Shown: positions 49,010 through 62,610, numbered from the stretch's first letter. The stretch: DNA of 64,000 nt from Cardinalis cardinalis (GCA_014549065.1 JACDOX010000018.1:248001-312000); one strand, 5' to 3'. Numbers and translations: made by a program. The notes: a model not told the origin generated them from the letters alone.

Positions 49010-49258
49010 TTATTNTTGAGTTTAGACATTAGACAAGACAAAAGAAGAAACAAGCTCTTTTACTGTGAGGATGGTGAAGTAAATGAATAGATTGCCTAGG
49101 GAATTTTTGGAATCCCCAGACTGGAGGTTTTTAAAAACGGGATAGACAAACATCTGCCAGGGAAGATTTAGATACAGCTGGTTCTGCCTCAGGGTAGGAA
49201 AAGGGATTGAACATTCTTTCTATCTCCCTTCCAGCCCTACTTGCTATGAATCTATGAT
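49010..49258 (+). mobile_element. CR1 LINE 3'-end fragment
   Basis: The plus strand follows the CR1 3' end pattern: 'gttagacatt'-like sequence, 'tgaggatggtgaag', 'attgcctagggaatttttgg', 'aatccccagactggaggttt', 'gacaaacatctgccaggg', 'ctggttctgcctcagg', 'cccttccagccctac' and a terminal 'atgaatctatga' resembling the CR1 ATTCTATGA tail. It is 5'-truncated, as is usual for CR1, and degraded. The 'lggttctgcctca' version points to one of the older CR1 subfamilies. Confidence 0.85.
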
Positions 49259-52200
49259 AAACAACAATAATACTTCAACAGTAGACACTGAGAGGTCACT
49301 AGGTAGGGGTAGAAAAGAAAGAGTAATAGCAAGGAAAATCAATGAGGATTTACTAGTCCTGGGTATCTCTTGCTTTCCCAACTGTGCCTTTTTCAGGAAT
49401 GTTTCCAGAGAATGAAAAGGTATTATGAAAGAACATTTTATTAATATTTTGAGATGCCAGAGCATAAGACCAAAGTGGAAACTTGATATGGAAGATAGGG
49501 CAAAAGACAAACTTAATCAGAATCCAAGCAGAGATAAGGTACCTGTCATAGACAAAGATATTTATTCCCACAGTGGTTTTAATTGTGCATCAGGCCAAAA
49601 AANATAAGATTTTATACATTAATCTTTACATGTTGCAAAAAGGCAATTATTCTTTGGGTCACTTCCCAGAGACAATTAAGACAGATCAGATAGATGATTA
49701 TGACAACATTAATGCAAACATACAAAAAAGGCATTTTTTCTCCCTAGGATTAATATGCAAAAGTATGTAAGAGTTTACATTAAAATATGCAAGCTAAGAA
49801 GCTGATATATGTGACTATATTTGTGAAACTGATTGTATTTAAATACCTTTATTGCTAGGCATATGCACAAAACAACAATGTTAAGACAACCACATTATTT
49901 TTTCTTTTCATGAATTTTGCATGTTTTGCCATAGAGAACTAATGCTGTGTTCAAAATTACTATGGTATAAAACATTTTCTGTTACTCAAAAAATATTTTT
50001 AAATACCTTAAGCCTGTATTTTTTGCTACATTTTAGCCTGTTAGAGATTCTCATGTTTGTTTGTTTGTTTGTTTTGGGTTTTGGGGCTTTTTCGAGGGGG
50101 AGAGCAAATCACAAAAATCAGAGCATCCATATACACTCAATCAGCCGCCACATCATAAGCATACTTTGCATTTTCTCTTTCTGAAGCCAAGCAGCAATTA
50201 TTTTCTGAATCTCATTCAGATGAATGGTCAACAATTTTACTTCAAATAGCACCAAATACAATATTTTAAATTCAAATAGTGATTTTTAAAAGGTTGTACA
50301 AATTTTACCATTTTCTTTGACAGAAATAAGTTTGTTTTCAAGAACACACCTGGAAATCCTGCTTAAATACATATGGAAACAGTAAGTAAAGGGCGTGCTT
50401 GATCAGCTCTGTATTGCATGCTTTCTTTTTGTTCCTGTTTCACAGATAACTAATGATTTGAGGGTAAAAATGAAGAACTTGCATATGTATTAATCCTTTA
50501 AGGCTGTTCAGTCATCACTATGCATACATGTAGGTAGTATAAGGCATAAATATAAACAAGGGATGTGTTTTTCTTCTCACTTATGCCATCATTTTTCTGT
50601 GCTGTTTTTTCCTTTGTATGCAGTCAAGGGGTTAATCACTGGACTTTTAAAAAGGGATTATTTCTGATATATATTAAAATGGAATTAATTTAAGTACTCA
50701 GATAAGACCATTTTCCTCTATCTGCTGCCATTTTCATTTTTTACCCCCGAATGTCATTATCTGCAGAAATATTTTACTTTTTCAATAAAAAGATCTGAAG
50801 AATCAACATTATCAGTGGATCAGCCTTTATAGCACAAAATACTCTCTGATTGCCTTGACTGTTTTGTTTGATGAGAGGGTGGATGCTTTGTGGGCAAAGC
50901 AAGAGGAGAGAAGAATCATAGTAGTATCCCAGTAAGAAATAGGATTTAAATGGCATAAATAGCACAGATTCTGTGATACAATGGAAACATCTTCTCAGCC
51001 ATTTCCAGCTAAGCTTCACATCCTGAATTTCTACTCCAGTGATCCTGCATCCTGTAATATACACAATAAAGTTTGTCAGGAGCAGCATGCCTGTGCTGAC
51101 CATCTTTGAAGGCTCCAAACCTGCACTGAGCTGCTCCTGTTCTTGCCCAGATTTCTGCTGGAAATTTCTGCTGTGTGATTGTTTCCCAAATGCAGCACTG
51201 CTCAGTGCATTCACATGTATCCTCAAAGGGGGAATGAAAATGGGACAAAGTAGGGGTCAGTGGCAAGTGGCCATGCACAGCTGGGGGTTGGATGGAGTGG
51301 AGTGGAACAAGGATAACAAAAATGATGGCATTTTGTTTTCTCATNTTTTGACAGCGGCTTATTGGAGACACTCTCCACCCTCTCAGAGACACTGCAGAGT
51401 AAACTGTCTTTTAGCTAAGAGAGCCATAAAAGTCTAACTGCAGATGAGTTACAGACCTGAGCATAACATGTGTTTGGTGAAAGAAAGTGTAAACATCACT
51501 GAATATACCAGTTAATACTTCAGATGTGTAGTTTTCTCCACTATGGGTTTCTCCTCAATCCTGCTCAGTTTTTGGCACTCAAACAGATCTAGCCAAGCTC
51601 AAGAAAAAGCAGAGGATGAATACTTTGCTGCCCATGTCACAAGGAGAGTCCTTTNAATATTTCTACATTTGAACAAAGTCTAGATTTTAAAATATGTACC
51701 ATAATTTCCCACGGATTATCTGAACTGTTTGCTATATTTAACATTACCTGTGTTAAAATGGGTTNAGAAATATTCCACAAAGACACTGAAAAGCCAGAGC
51801 AAGCATAAATTCTGGAATACGTACAAAGAAAAACAGGCAAATATTTACGATTGCAGTGTCCCAAACCAGTTTTAGTAACTGCAGCTCTNATTTATTTCCC
51901 CATCCTACTGTTTCAAGATCTGCACCTTTTCTTTCTTCTTTGGGATGAACAAAGATCATGGAACAGATTGTAAGTAAGGCAAATTACATGGCTGTTTATG
52001 GTTGCGTTACACATATTATATATATCATTTGCAAACTATTCCCTAAAGAAATGGTATCAAACTTTTGGGGACAGGAAAGAATCTNATGACAGTCTTCTTT
52101 CACTTATTTTCTTTCAGATGCTCCATGATAATTGAATGCATTATTTTCTTAGATTAATTTCTATTTCTGCAGCTACTGCTTTCCCATCATTGTCCATTCG

Positions 52201-55200
52201 GGGTTATTTTTTGGGTTTTTTTTGCTTTAATGTTCAGTAACTATATTATTTCGTTGAATGATGCCATCAAAATTAGAAGAAAATAAGTCCAAGTATATTT
52301 GAACAGAATCATATATTTACTCCATAAGCACTCTACTTTAGATAAAATATAAAGGCTTCTGTGTTTTTTGAGTTTGGGTTTGGTTTTGGGGAGTTTTTGG
52401 TGCCTTTTGTTCATTTGTTTAACACATACACACATTTGAAAATATAGCAATATTCCAAAATCCCTAAGTTATGTACACAATTAATCTGCAAATTTCAGCA
52501 CCATGGTAATTTTACTTGGATTTTTTTATGAAGTGACTTAGCATGAATGCCTTTATTTTTTAAGCAGCAAAATTTTAAGATAAAGTTCTGTTCTTCATCT
52601 TTTCATCTTGGTACACTCTGCACAGAGTTGGTTTAAGCAATAATTATTGGAGAGCTTGGACTAAAAGATAACTTCAGTGAAACACCAGGGAAGTGTTCAG
52701 GAAAGAAAAAGTACAACTCCTCTGAAATNAACAGAATTATTAGCAACATTTGCCAATGACAGAACTATTATCAGCACTTTGAAATACCTGNTAGTTAAAC
52801 AAAAATTTATCAACTTTAACAGAACTTCCTGCCTGGAAGTGTAGTTTAAAATGATTGTTAAAATGAAAAAAAAAATCTATTTTTTATTCCTTTTAAATCA
52901 AGTTTGAAAACCCGTAAATAAAATAAAAATCTCCGCCTGAAAAAAAAANAGAAAACATAACCTTAATTTTCGTTTCAATTCCATCAGCATGCAGCAGAAC
53001 TCCTTTAAATCAATAGGGTGTCATAAGTAATTTGAAGACAAAATCAAGCTGTTGAAAGCAGATGCAATTTAAATATTTGGTAACACTCNATGTCATGATC
53101 TAGAAAAATTAGTACAATGATTTTTTTTAATTTAGAAACAAGTAAGCAAACAAAACAGAAAAAGATTCAGTTCTTAGCTATTTCATGGAAGGAATAAAAA
53201 GGCTAACTCCAACCCAGGGAAAACTTTCAGTCAATCAAGTTGCACTGCAGATTCAGTCAGTAAGAAGTGTTAGGAAACAAAAACATTACAATGTAAGCTC
53301 ATTTTATTTACAGGTAATATTTGCTTATTCAGGTAATTAATCATCATGACTAATTATACTAGAAGGTGGAGAGATTATTTCAGTAAACCAAAATTACTTG
53401 CCTATGGGTAGAGATCTAGGAGCTNGATATATACACTTTCACTAATAAATGATAAGGATCACTGGTGAGGCAGGTTGCAGAGCTTGGGAAAACTAGTAAG
53501 TTACTAAGTGAAACTGCTTTTGGCAACTATTGACCTTTGAGTTCTTAAACTGGANCATACATAAATAACACAATGTTCTCTAGCAAGTTTTGCCTGATAA
53601 CCTGCTGGAAAAGGGACAGAATATCCTCTAGCCATTTTGCATGCACAATTTAACAATTATGTGGTCAGAGGAAGGATGATTCTTTTAAGGTGTTGGTAGA
53701 TGAATGGTAGATGTTCACAGGCTTTACACATTTACAAAGGAATTTCAAAATCTAACACAGCGTAATCAATACCAACTCCAATTCTTCTATACTGAGATAA
53801 ATGATATCGATCACTCTACTGGGAACACACACACAAAAACAGAAAGAGAGGAAGGATTCAGAAAAGCAGGTCATACAGATCAAAAGCATAGCACTGGCAA
53901 TACTGGCTTAGGGACAAAATGTTAAAGGCTGTTTCACTTAGCATGGAAACTCTGAAAAATTATTTTGATGTATTTAAAAGCAGTGCATTCTAAGAAAGAA
54001 ACTCTAAATTTATTTCAAGTTACTATTATAGTTGAATAAAAATTTTCAAAAGCATATCAAAAGTTAGTTTTAGATAATTATTATAATCAGGAACCATGCN
54101 TAGAATAAGAATACAAATGATTTATAATTCTACCCTTACTTGAAAATTAAATATTCTTTTCAAACTTGAGTAAAAGTTTTTCAAAATAAACGTTTTGTAA
54201 TGCATTTTGCAAAGTACTACAAACATTGCAATGCAATCCAAATTAAGCTGTGGATGTACAGATTTTGCCTTTTGAATTTCTTTTGTTTGTCAGACCTTCC
54301 AAGTTTTCTGGGAGCACTCAGGAGCACAGGGTAAGAGAAGCACATCCAAAATCCTTAGNGGCCACGATTTTATTTCTAATTGGTGTTTCCACACTCTTCA
54401 TGCATTCATCAATCAGATGTAAATTACAGTATGCCTGATTGGGTCTTCTTCACCCTAACCACTCCCTGCTGACTGGCAGTGCTTGCCAACTGCTGCANCA
54501 GGCAAGACGAGCAGCAGTAACAGCATCTCTACTGTTTTGGAAGGTCTTGGCCACCAGCAGTATCATAGCTAACAACTGCTCACTTAACACCTATTGAATG
54601 TCTTGAGCACAATTGTCCCTTTGAAGAATGCAGCTGTCACCTTTGATCAAGCATGAGACATCACTGGTGGCAAGTAATATAAAAGAGTAGGTCCATAAAT
54701 TCAAACACTGTGGCAATTTCAGAGGAGTTCCTTTATTCTGGAAACAAGCACAGAAAAATGTCTAATCGGTGTGGAGGGAAGAGGCACAGAAGATAGAAGC
54801 TGCAGAAAGGCTTTTCTTCAAAGTATTTAAACCTAGTGAGTGATCAGAGAAGATACTATAGAGTCAATAATCCCAACAAACAGGGGGATGGGTTGTGCAC
54901 CACTGGAAAAATTTAATAAATACACAAGTTGAAATACTTGCAATCACTTTCCAATGTAGCGCTCAGATATTATTGTATNGTCTTCAGTCTGCTAAAGCAG
55001 AGTTCTTATGCTACATTACCATAGATTTTCTGTATTTTAGAGCAGAATGCTATATAAAATTACCTTCAAAGTGGCATACCCCCCTAGCTGGCTTTACTCC
55101 TAGCTGGCTATACTCCCTTGAGGTGATTACCAAGTCCAAAAGGAGCTTGGAGATGTTTATGTGAGAGGCAGTGGGGAGAAGCACAAGGAGGAGCAGTGGG

Positions 55201-56429
55201 AGGAGGAGGGCAGATATGGTGATTTTTGGCCCAGTGGACAACGAAAAGCAATCATGGAAATTCATAGATCAAACTTTTTTGGTTTTTTTTATTAATTGAG
55301 GTGTACCAGTTCAATGGCAGTATAGATGGTAGCATGGCACTTCATCGATCTTAGCAGTATTTTCAGGTAATGGGAATAATGAGTCCTGTGGGTGTTGGTG
55401 ACAAAAAGGTATGAACTGTTGACAGTTTTATCGGTTTGGGCATAAACAGGCTCCCTTCATCTTAACTGATAGATGTCATTTTGTTCTGTGTTTTTCTTGA
55501 ACCAACATCTTAAATGCAGCCTTCTCTTTCTGGGTGACTAAGACTGATGTTCCCTCATCACTGCCTGTGAATACTGCAGGTGAGTTTGCTGTTTCTGTGG
55601 CCAGCACTGAACAAAGGCAATGGGGCATCCAGAATGGAAAGGCAGTAGCTTTTAAAAGGTTCAGGTTTGAACATCAGGAGTGGCATCTGTAACACAAAAA
55701 CCTTCAGCTTACGTGAGAGGCAAATATGCCATTTGGAGCACAAATAGTAGTCCTTGTTATGAATATCCAAACTGCATGGGGGTTACAAACATTGTCAAAC
55801 ATTATGTAAAAGTGTACAGTAGAAATAATCTCATTTGATGATCCACTGACTTTTGNATATATTTAATGTCAATATGCGACCCAACAATATTTCTAACATC
55901 ATTTGTATATCACAACTAATTCACTATTATATTACAAAATACACCTTTGTATAACATTAAGTGTGTTTTGTAATCAAAGGAAGTAGGAGTGTGGGAGAAA
56001 AGAGCAAATGAAAAGTTTTTGTGGGATGTGTTATGAACATAAGATAATTTAAGAGGAGTGGTCAAATGCTGCCTNGAAGGATGGGTGCTAGCTGTGACAA
56101 AAACAGAAACCTTTTTGCTGCTTCTATCTTTCTTTCAGAAACACAATTTTCAGTCTTTGTGCCTCTATTTTTCTTTTCACCCTCTGCTTTTCCTGTCAAT
56201 TAAGCTGTACATGCTCCATGGACAGAAGTTATAAATGTACATCACGCTTAAAAAGCCATGAATGCAAATATGACTGGGATGCATTTCTCCAGATATTACT
56301 TCACTAGTAATAAACCCTGTGACTGTTTGTTTTATCCTCCAGAGCTTTGTGTATAAGGAGATCCCAGTTTGCTTTGTCTCCCCTCTTATCCAGTGTGGTT
56401 AGATTATTCCCCTAGGTCATGGAAGACCC
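49259..56429. other. Long non-coding stretch
   Basis: No supported gene, RNA or transposon. The longest non-repeat open frames lie around 50774-51437 on both strands (150, 132 and 127 codons) and are discussed under findings. (TTTG)n of four to five units lies near 50054-50074, and short A tracts near 52865-52875. Confidence 0.5.
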
Positions 56430-56452
56430 ACAAATGTGCTCAGCACATTTGT
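56430..56452. repeat. Inverted repeat, 10-bp arms with a 3-base centre
   Basis: ACAAATGTGC (56430-56439), TCA, then GCACATTTGT (56443-56452), an exact reverse complement. It lies in N-free, CNE-like sequence (56076-56940). Confidence 0.95.
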
Positions 56453-58410
56453 TTGAGCAGACTGACATTCCTTCTGTCACATCTGTAAAAATCATGACAT
56501 CATATGACATTTTAGAATGCGTTTCTTAACATGCTATGCTGTTAATGCTGTTCTCAATGACAACAGGAGCATCAATTCCAATCAACCAGAAGGCCGCTGT
56601 GTTTCTTTTAGTGCTGCTTTTCCTCCTTGATCCAGTGAGTTAAACAGCAGCTCCTGCAGTGGGGCTGAGTTTTTCTCTCTTCTATTTCCAAGTCACCTCA
56701 GACAGCTGAGCTATCTGAGTTACATGCTTTATCAGCTGGTAAAAAGCCAATGGCAATGCTTTTTGAATATTTCTAAATGTTTCTTCAGGCACAGTTAGTT
56801 CACACATTTGAAACTAAAGTTACAAACAGCTCTGAGTTGTCAGAAATTTAATTTCTTCAGCAAATAAATTCTTTCCCCTCCCACAAAAGAAAAAAAAAGT
56901 CACTGCACTACTCTGTTCCATCACTTTCATAGCTTTATGANGAGAGTGGCTGAATTCATCAACAAAGCATGTTGGAGACAGACAGATCCATCTAGGGGCC
57001 AAAAGTACAGCATTTTGGATGAAATAAACATAAATTATCTAAAATGTTAGAGATAAGTCAAGAAATAGGCAGTATCTGTCAAGGAGTTTAGGATTAGAGG
57101 TTGCTCATGAACTTGAAGAGGAAATTCAGCATCTAAAGGAGACAACAAAATATTCAAGTCATCAGTACATGCAGAAAAACTAATGACAGGTCTCAAAAAA
57201 AAAAAAAAGGCTGCTACATGGTGGAAGACAATATTTTTTGACACGGACCAAAGTCATGACTGAGGAGAACAACAAGGTAATTTGACTTTAAGAGTGAGTT
57301 AACTGTGGCACTTCTACCATAGTGAAGAAGGCAGATTACAGGGACTTCTGAGAAATTAATTCTTAAATATGTGACATATCCTGACAATTATAAGACTAAG
57401 TAAGCAACCCTAGGAAAAAAAAAGAATTAAAAAACAAGAAGTTCTGAAACTCTGCATTTTAATTCATCTCTTCCCACTTGGGAGCCTGACAAAAAAATGC
57501 ATTATTAGAAATAAATAAAAGCAGGGCATGAAATGGCTTCTGAGAATAAGCTGTAATTTATAGAAGGAAAGCAAAATGTCTTCTCTTCTATTTAAAAACC
57601 CCTGCAAACCAGAAATGCAGAGTGAATGGATTTTGAGATATTCTTAGTGAAAGTAGAAAGTCACTAACACATCTGAAATTGCCAAGGGGCCTATTCTTCA
57701 TAAAAATTTATATTCTCAGGATGTCCATGTCATCACAGCCTGTTACAAGCAAGTATTTTGCTCTTTTGCAAAACACCTGCTTAAATACACAACATAAGTG
57801 GCTGTATTAAAGTACTTATCTCCAAATATGGAGAGGGCTTCTTTTTAGTATGCAAATATCAACTTAAAAGAAAATACAATAGAAGAGTGACAAAAAGTTT
57901 CCATTATGGCTCAAATTAAAAAAACATCACNGTACCCTAAAAGTTATTTTCTTTGATTCCTACTTTATAGACCATCCTTCTAGAAGGAGTCAAAGGAGAA
58001 ATATGTTGGAACTCCATTACCTGTGCTAGTGAACCACATACAGATATTTGAAAATTGGTCCCTCTCAAGATATCCAGTGTGAACCAAGTGTGTGCCTCTC
58101 ATCTATCATTAACATTATAAATTGCAGTATGCTCATTTTTATGCTGGTGGAAGAAGCAAAAAATGCTCAATAAAAGGCTAAATGTGACTCAGTGACCAGT
58201 AAAATTTTTTTGTGGTCACTCAAATAGTTCTCTTTGCTTTTCCTCTGTTGAGTGAGTGAATGGAGGTCAAGCAGCTACACCTCAGTCAGATACTCTTTGG
58301 TTTACCTGGATGAAGCACCAAAAGATGAACCTTGTAATTTTGGTGCATTGCTATGAAAGTGACAGACATCATTAAAATGGAAACAAAAGATTGGGGCATC
58401 ACTAAAAATT
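56453..58410. other. Non-coding sequence, nothing recognised
   Basis: AT-rich sequence without a supported feature. It contains a 14-base palindrome with centre TTCTAGAA at 57975-57988 and an A tract at 57197-57208. Confidence 0.55.
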
Positions 58411-58536
58411 GTTTCCACGTGGCATCAAACACCTGTGGAAACCACATAGTTTAAAAGGCAGATCAACAACCTTCTCCAAATATCTCAAAACATTTGACCT
58501 TCTCCAAATATCTCCAAGGTCAAACATCTGTTGATC
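58411..58536. repeat. Cluster of inverted repeats with an internal duplication
   Basis: GTTTCCAC (58411-58418) pairs with GTGGAAAC (58435-58442). Next to it GATCAACA (58461-58468) pairs with TGTTGATC (58529-58536), and inside this TTTGACCTT (58493-58501) pairs with AAGGTCAAA (58516-58524). The string CCTTCTCCAAATATCTC occurs twice (about 58470-58486 and 58499-58515). Confidence 0.9.
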
Positions 58537-59813
58537 CTTACTGGCCAATGAAGGCAGGAGTCAGCAGGTAGATACCATTAAATGCCAGCATCTCAAACAA
58601 CTTTTTCTGCAGGTGTTCCAATCCTTNTATAGTATGGAAGAGAAACATTGGCTTATTCTTCAAAGGAAAAAAAAACCAAAGAGGACAACTAGAGGGATAT
58701 GCTCTTTGAAAAAAGGAAAGAAATTTCTTACTCAGACAATTCCTCACAATTTCTAGCAATTTCAAGGTGTGTACAGCTATCATGAAACCTTTAACAACAT
58801 CTCAGACAGTTATTGAAGGACTCTTATTTATAAACCTTCAGTAATGCTTTCCTTGTCCAATTGCTTACTCATGTCTTTTATATATCTATATATCTATTTA
58901 GATATTGTTCTTGCAATAACACTGCATCAAGTTAATATTAGTCTCATACTAATTTTTTTTTCTTGTGTCATTATAATTTCTTTTATTGATATATTCCTGA
59001 CTTGAAATGGNACATTTTCACTAGAATTTTCCAGCTGTATTCATGTATCCTTAATATAGTCCCCGTTGTTTCAGAGTAGCTTCTCCTTATTGACTTGTTA
59101 GCATGATATTTTTGATAAGGTGCTCCACTACTAAGGATCGGAATCTTTTTTAGGATCTACACNCTTTCATTTGTGCATAGGAATCTCTGATCTATATTTA
59201 CAGTAGATTTATAATTTAACAGATGTTTGGACAGTTACAGTCCCCTCTGGGACAGTAGTGTGTGGTTTTGAACTACTCTGGAGTTGTTCTATGAATATTT
59301 TTCCTCACTCTCTTATAGTCCTGGGGGTCTGTAACAGATGCTAATTGCAGTTTCTTCTTTGTTTTTTGATAATCTAGTCTTACCCAAATTATTCCACTGC
59401 TGCCCTCATCATTATTGAATTGTATCTTACTGATTTTCAAGGTTTCAAGCAATAGATAAGACCACATTATCTGCAGCTTATACACACACAGCATAGCTTA
59501 AGTTTCATATGTGCATATGGAGATGGTGAGAGCATTCAAGAAATAGGGGCTTTTGGCAGAGAACATCCCACACCTCCTGTCCTTTCAGAAATATGCCTTG
59601 GAATAATTAGCAGCTCCATCTCAACTTCCCAATTTGCCACAATGCTCTCAGATATTATGCTGCTGCTCCACAGTTTTCAGAGGGGCTTATCATGCTGCAT
59701 GCAGATCTGTTCTCTAAATCAAATGCTTTAAGACATTAATAGCATGACCTTGAAGCATTTTTAAACAGTTTATCTTATGTGAAGTTTGCCAACTTGTACA
59801 GGTGAAGATGCAG
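58537..59813. other. Non-coding sequence, nothing recognised
   Basis: AT-rich sequence. The open frames (58538-58783 and 59273-59494, both minus) are of chance length. Confidence 0.55.
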
Positions 59814-59850
59814 CATTGTGTAACGGCACACATTGTGTGCCCGTGTTCAC
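59814..59850. repeat. Short CpG-containing hairpin
   Basis: GGCACAC (59825-59831), ATT, GTGTGCC (59835-59841) is a perfect hairpin, extended by ACG/CGT with one bulged C. CATTGTGT occurs directly repeated at 59814-59821 and 59831-59838. Confidence 0.9.
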
Positions 59851-62504
59851 CGTGCACTGCATGTTGCCTGGGACCCTGCCAGAGTAGCCAGCTTCCTTGG
59901 TTCAGAGAGAATGGAAACCTTTCACAAATAACAGCCATAATAAATGCTCAGGTTGCACTTCATCTTTTAGTTCAGTGGAGGCAGAAGGCAAAAACTATTT
60001 TGATAAAGTAGCAAATATTCCAATTCCAGAACTTAGGACTCCAGTGAAGAATGAAGAAGCAGACAATGCTATCTATTTATAGTAAATTTTGCCTGAATCC
60101 CTTCTTTGTACACAACAGCCATGGTCTTTCATGCAGAACCACTGTAGATGGACAGCTGTGTGTCTAAACATCTGTGATGAACAGAACTCAGATGGGAGCT
60201 TAAAAAAAGAGAAAACGGCATCAACATATTCATAANTTGGTGTGTGAACAATGAAAGCACATATTGTAGGTCTGAAGGAAAAAGGCAGAATCAGCTTTTA
60301 AAAAAACCTACAAAATTCTCTAAGAAATTCTTTTTGCAGATGTCAGCATAAGCTTTTTGCCTGATTTAGTGTAGCAGTAAACTCAGGAAGGGGACTAAAG
60401 AAATTGCTTTGACCAATCTGGAGTTTCAAGTATCTATAAATCTGAAAACCAAAATTTGATCATGACCTGATCCAGAAGAGCTATATCACCTCAAAAAAGA
60501 AAATAAAAGGAAAAAAAAAAAGAAAGTAAACTGAATCAGCCCTGACTTGAATGTGTATATTAAACAAGATCAGCCTAAAACTGAAGGCATGCAGATAATA
60601 ATCTCTGACCCTCCCAAGGTTCCACCGGTGTCTTTTATGGACTTTCCATTTGTGAATAAGGTAATTTAAATGCTTTAAAAAATTAATAAAACAAAATTAA
60701 ATAGCCTATATTTTTGATCAGACATCAGCCNGAGTATCAGGCTTTGTTGGCCTCACTTATACTAATGCTAACGTAATTTTCAAGTAGCTCTAATAATAAC
60801 TGGCAGAAGTGATAACATATGACTTGAAGGATGTTATCAGGATCTCTGTTCTGCAGAGAATTATAATGAAGCATATAGAATGTATGCTTCACCTGAATTT
60901 GATCCCTCTTGTTCGTTTAACTGTTTACATGGTTTCTAAATCTAATATAATTTTCTTTACATTAAAATATATTGCCAAAGTAAGAAGAAGCTGTCTTCTC
61001 CTTGTCTTTCTTAAAAGAATAATGAGTGGTGCTCTAAGTAAAAATAAAAGACCCTTGTCTTTCAAGCTTCCCTTTCTCTGTTCATAAGCAGTTTCCTGGA
61101 ATACCTATTGATATTCCTCCTCAGAGAGACCAGAACCCCACTAGAGAATATTTTCCTTATAGGAATTTCCAACAGTCTTCAGTGGTTTTGACATGTGCAA
61201 AAATGACAGGATACTGCAGACTCCAGCACAGGCATACATTTGAAGAATACATTGCACCAAACTGCATATGCCAGTTCATTGCACAGTTTCCACTGCACTG
61301 GATATCTGCTGTCTCTTTTGCTGTAGTTTCTCACATGCAAGAACAAGTCACAGCTTCTAGAGTAGAAAAATCTAAAACTTTTCTTACCTGAAAGGCAGGG
61401 TATTATAATTTTCAATATTTAAAATTGCATGCTTCTTTTCAATAATCAAAAAATCCAAGCCCACGGTAAAAAAGAATTCTGCCTTATAAATTTGTGCTCC
61501 CAAAATGACCTTAAACTTTGAGAAAGAGAAGCACAAAATCATTGTTTCCAACCTTTTAACTTTCCCTAAATGAAAAAAGGGTTATCACAGGGTGGTAACT
61601 GTGAGTTATCTGTGAACAGACTAATTTTCTCAAACATATTTGTTATTCAAAATTAATGTATAAATTTCTGATTAATGTATAAATTAATTAATGTATAAAT
61701 CTCTAAATTTTCTAATTAACGTATAAATTTCTGAGTGATTCCTAGCTTGATCACCAGTATGAGAGCAGTCTATTGTAGACAAAATAATGATGGGATATAG
61801 AGGTCATACATTACATATCAGAGTCNCTAAGCAGTAATCTCAGCTCCAATACAAGCTCCAAAGTTACTTATTCTCATTTTCTTGCCTTTTGGGATTGAGA
61901 CAGTCTTTATCAATAAGAGATTTTAAATAAAATATAATAGAGTAGTAGTCCATTTTCACAGACAGAAAAATGAAAATCTGGCAAACGACAAAAAAAGAAG
62001 ATATGCCAGACAGTCATTCCTTTGTTAGCTACTACTAGGATATAAAGCCTTTCCTTGTTCCTCTTCTTCTTGACAAATGCTGACATGATCCAGGTGTTTC
62101 TTAGACTCTCCTGGGAATATTCAAGGATTGATAAAGGACTGCCTATAAAACCTGTAGAACTATCTTTTCTGGAAGCGGTCTGAGAGGGCAGATATTCTGA
62201 GTCCCGTGTNAGGGAAGCCGCTGCTATGAAAATATTTTAGTCAGTGTCCGGGCTGGGCTCCAGACACCGCATCCACACATTGCATGCTTCGGGCAGAAGC
62301 CTGAGTCCCTCTTCTCTCTTATCAANTATTCATCTGCCCTTGCTTGAACATGGGGACAAAAACCTCTTTTCACTGATAAGCTTTATTTCACATCATCCAC
62401 ACTCAAAACTGAAACAGAGGAAAGCCACTGTGGACTCAGTCTGAAGCACAGGATGGTCTCTGTTGTNCAATACTGTGCCCTGCCTTGGAATTTTCCATAA
62501 AATG
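59851..62504. other. Non-coding sequence, nothing recognised apart from a short tandem
   Basis: AT-rich sequence with no gene. It contains the AT-rich tandem at 61651-61735 (listed separately) and A/G-rich patches near 60495-60525. The part from 62210 to 62300 has several CpG pairs but no recognisable feature. Confidence 0.55.
61651..61735 (+). repeat. Degenerate tandem of ATTAATGTATAAAT, four copies
   Basis: Copies begin near 61652, 61671, 61687 and 61715. The last has ATTAACGTATAAAT. Spacing is irregular (16-28 bases), with TTTCTG or TCTCTAAATTTTCT between copies. Confidence 0.9.
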
Positions 62505-62600
62505 ACCAGACAAGACCCTAAAGAACTTGCTTAGCCTTGCTTTGGTCAGAAGATCATACTACAGACCTCCAGAAGTTCCTTCCAACTTCCTTTGACTCTC
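62505..62600 (+). mobile_element. Probable CR1 LINE 3'-end fragment
   Basis: The plus strand reads 'agacaagaccctaaagaact', 'ttgctttggtcagaagatca' and 'acctccagaagttccttcca' followed by 'ac', which follows the last 90 bases of several CR1 subfamilies (pattern 'agatgacctccagaggtcccttccaac'). It is short and degraded, without a clear ATTCTATGA tail. Confidence 0.6.
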
Positions 62601-62610
62601 ATCCACACTG

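Noticed and set aside
57975..57988. 14-base palindrome with heat-shock-element-like centre TTCTAGAA
   Set aside because: About four such palindromes are expected by chance in 64 kb, and a third GAA unit is lacking.
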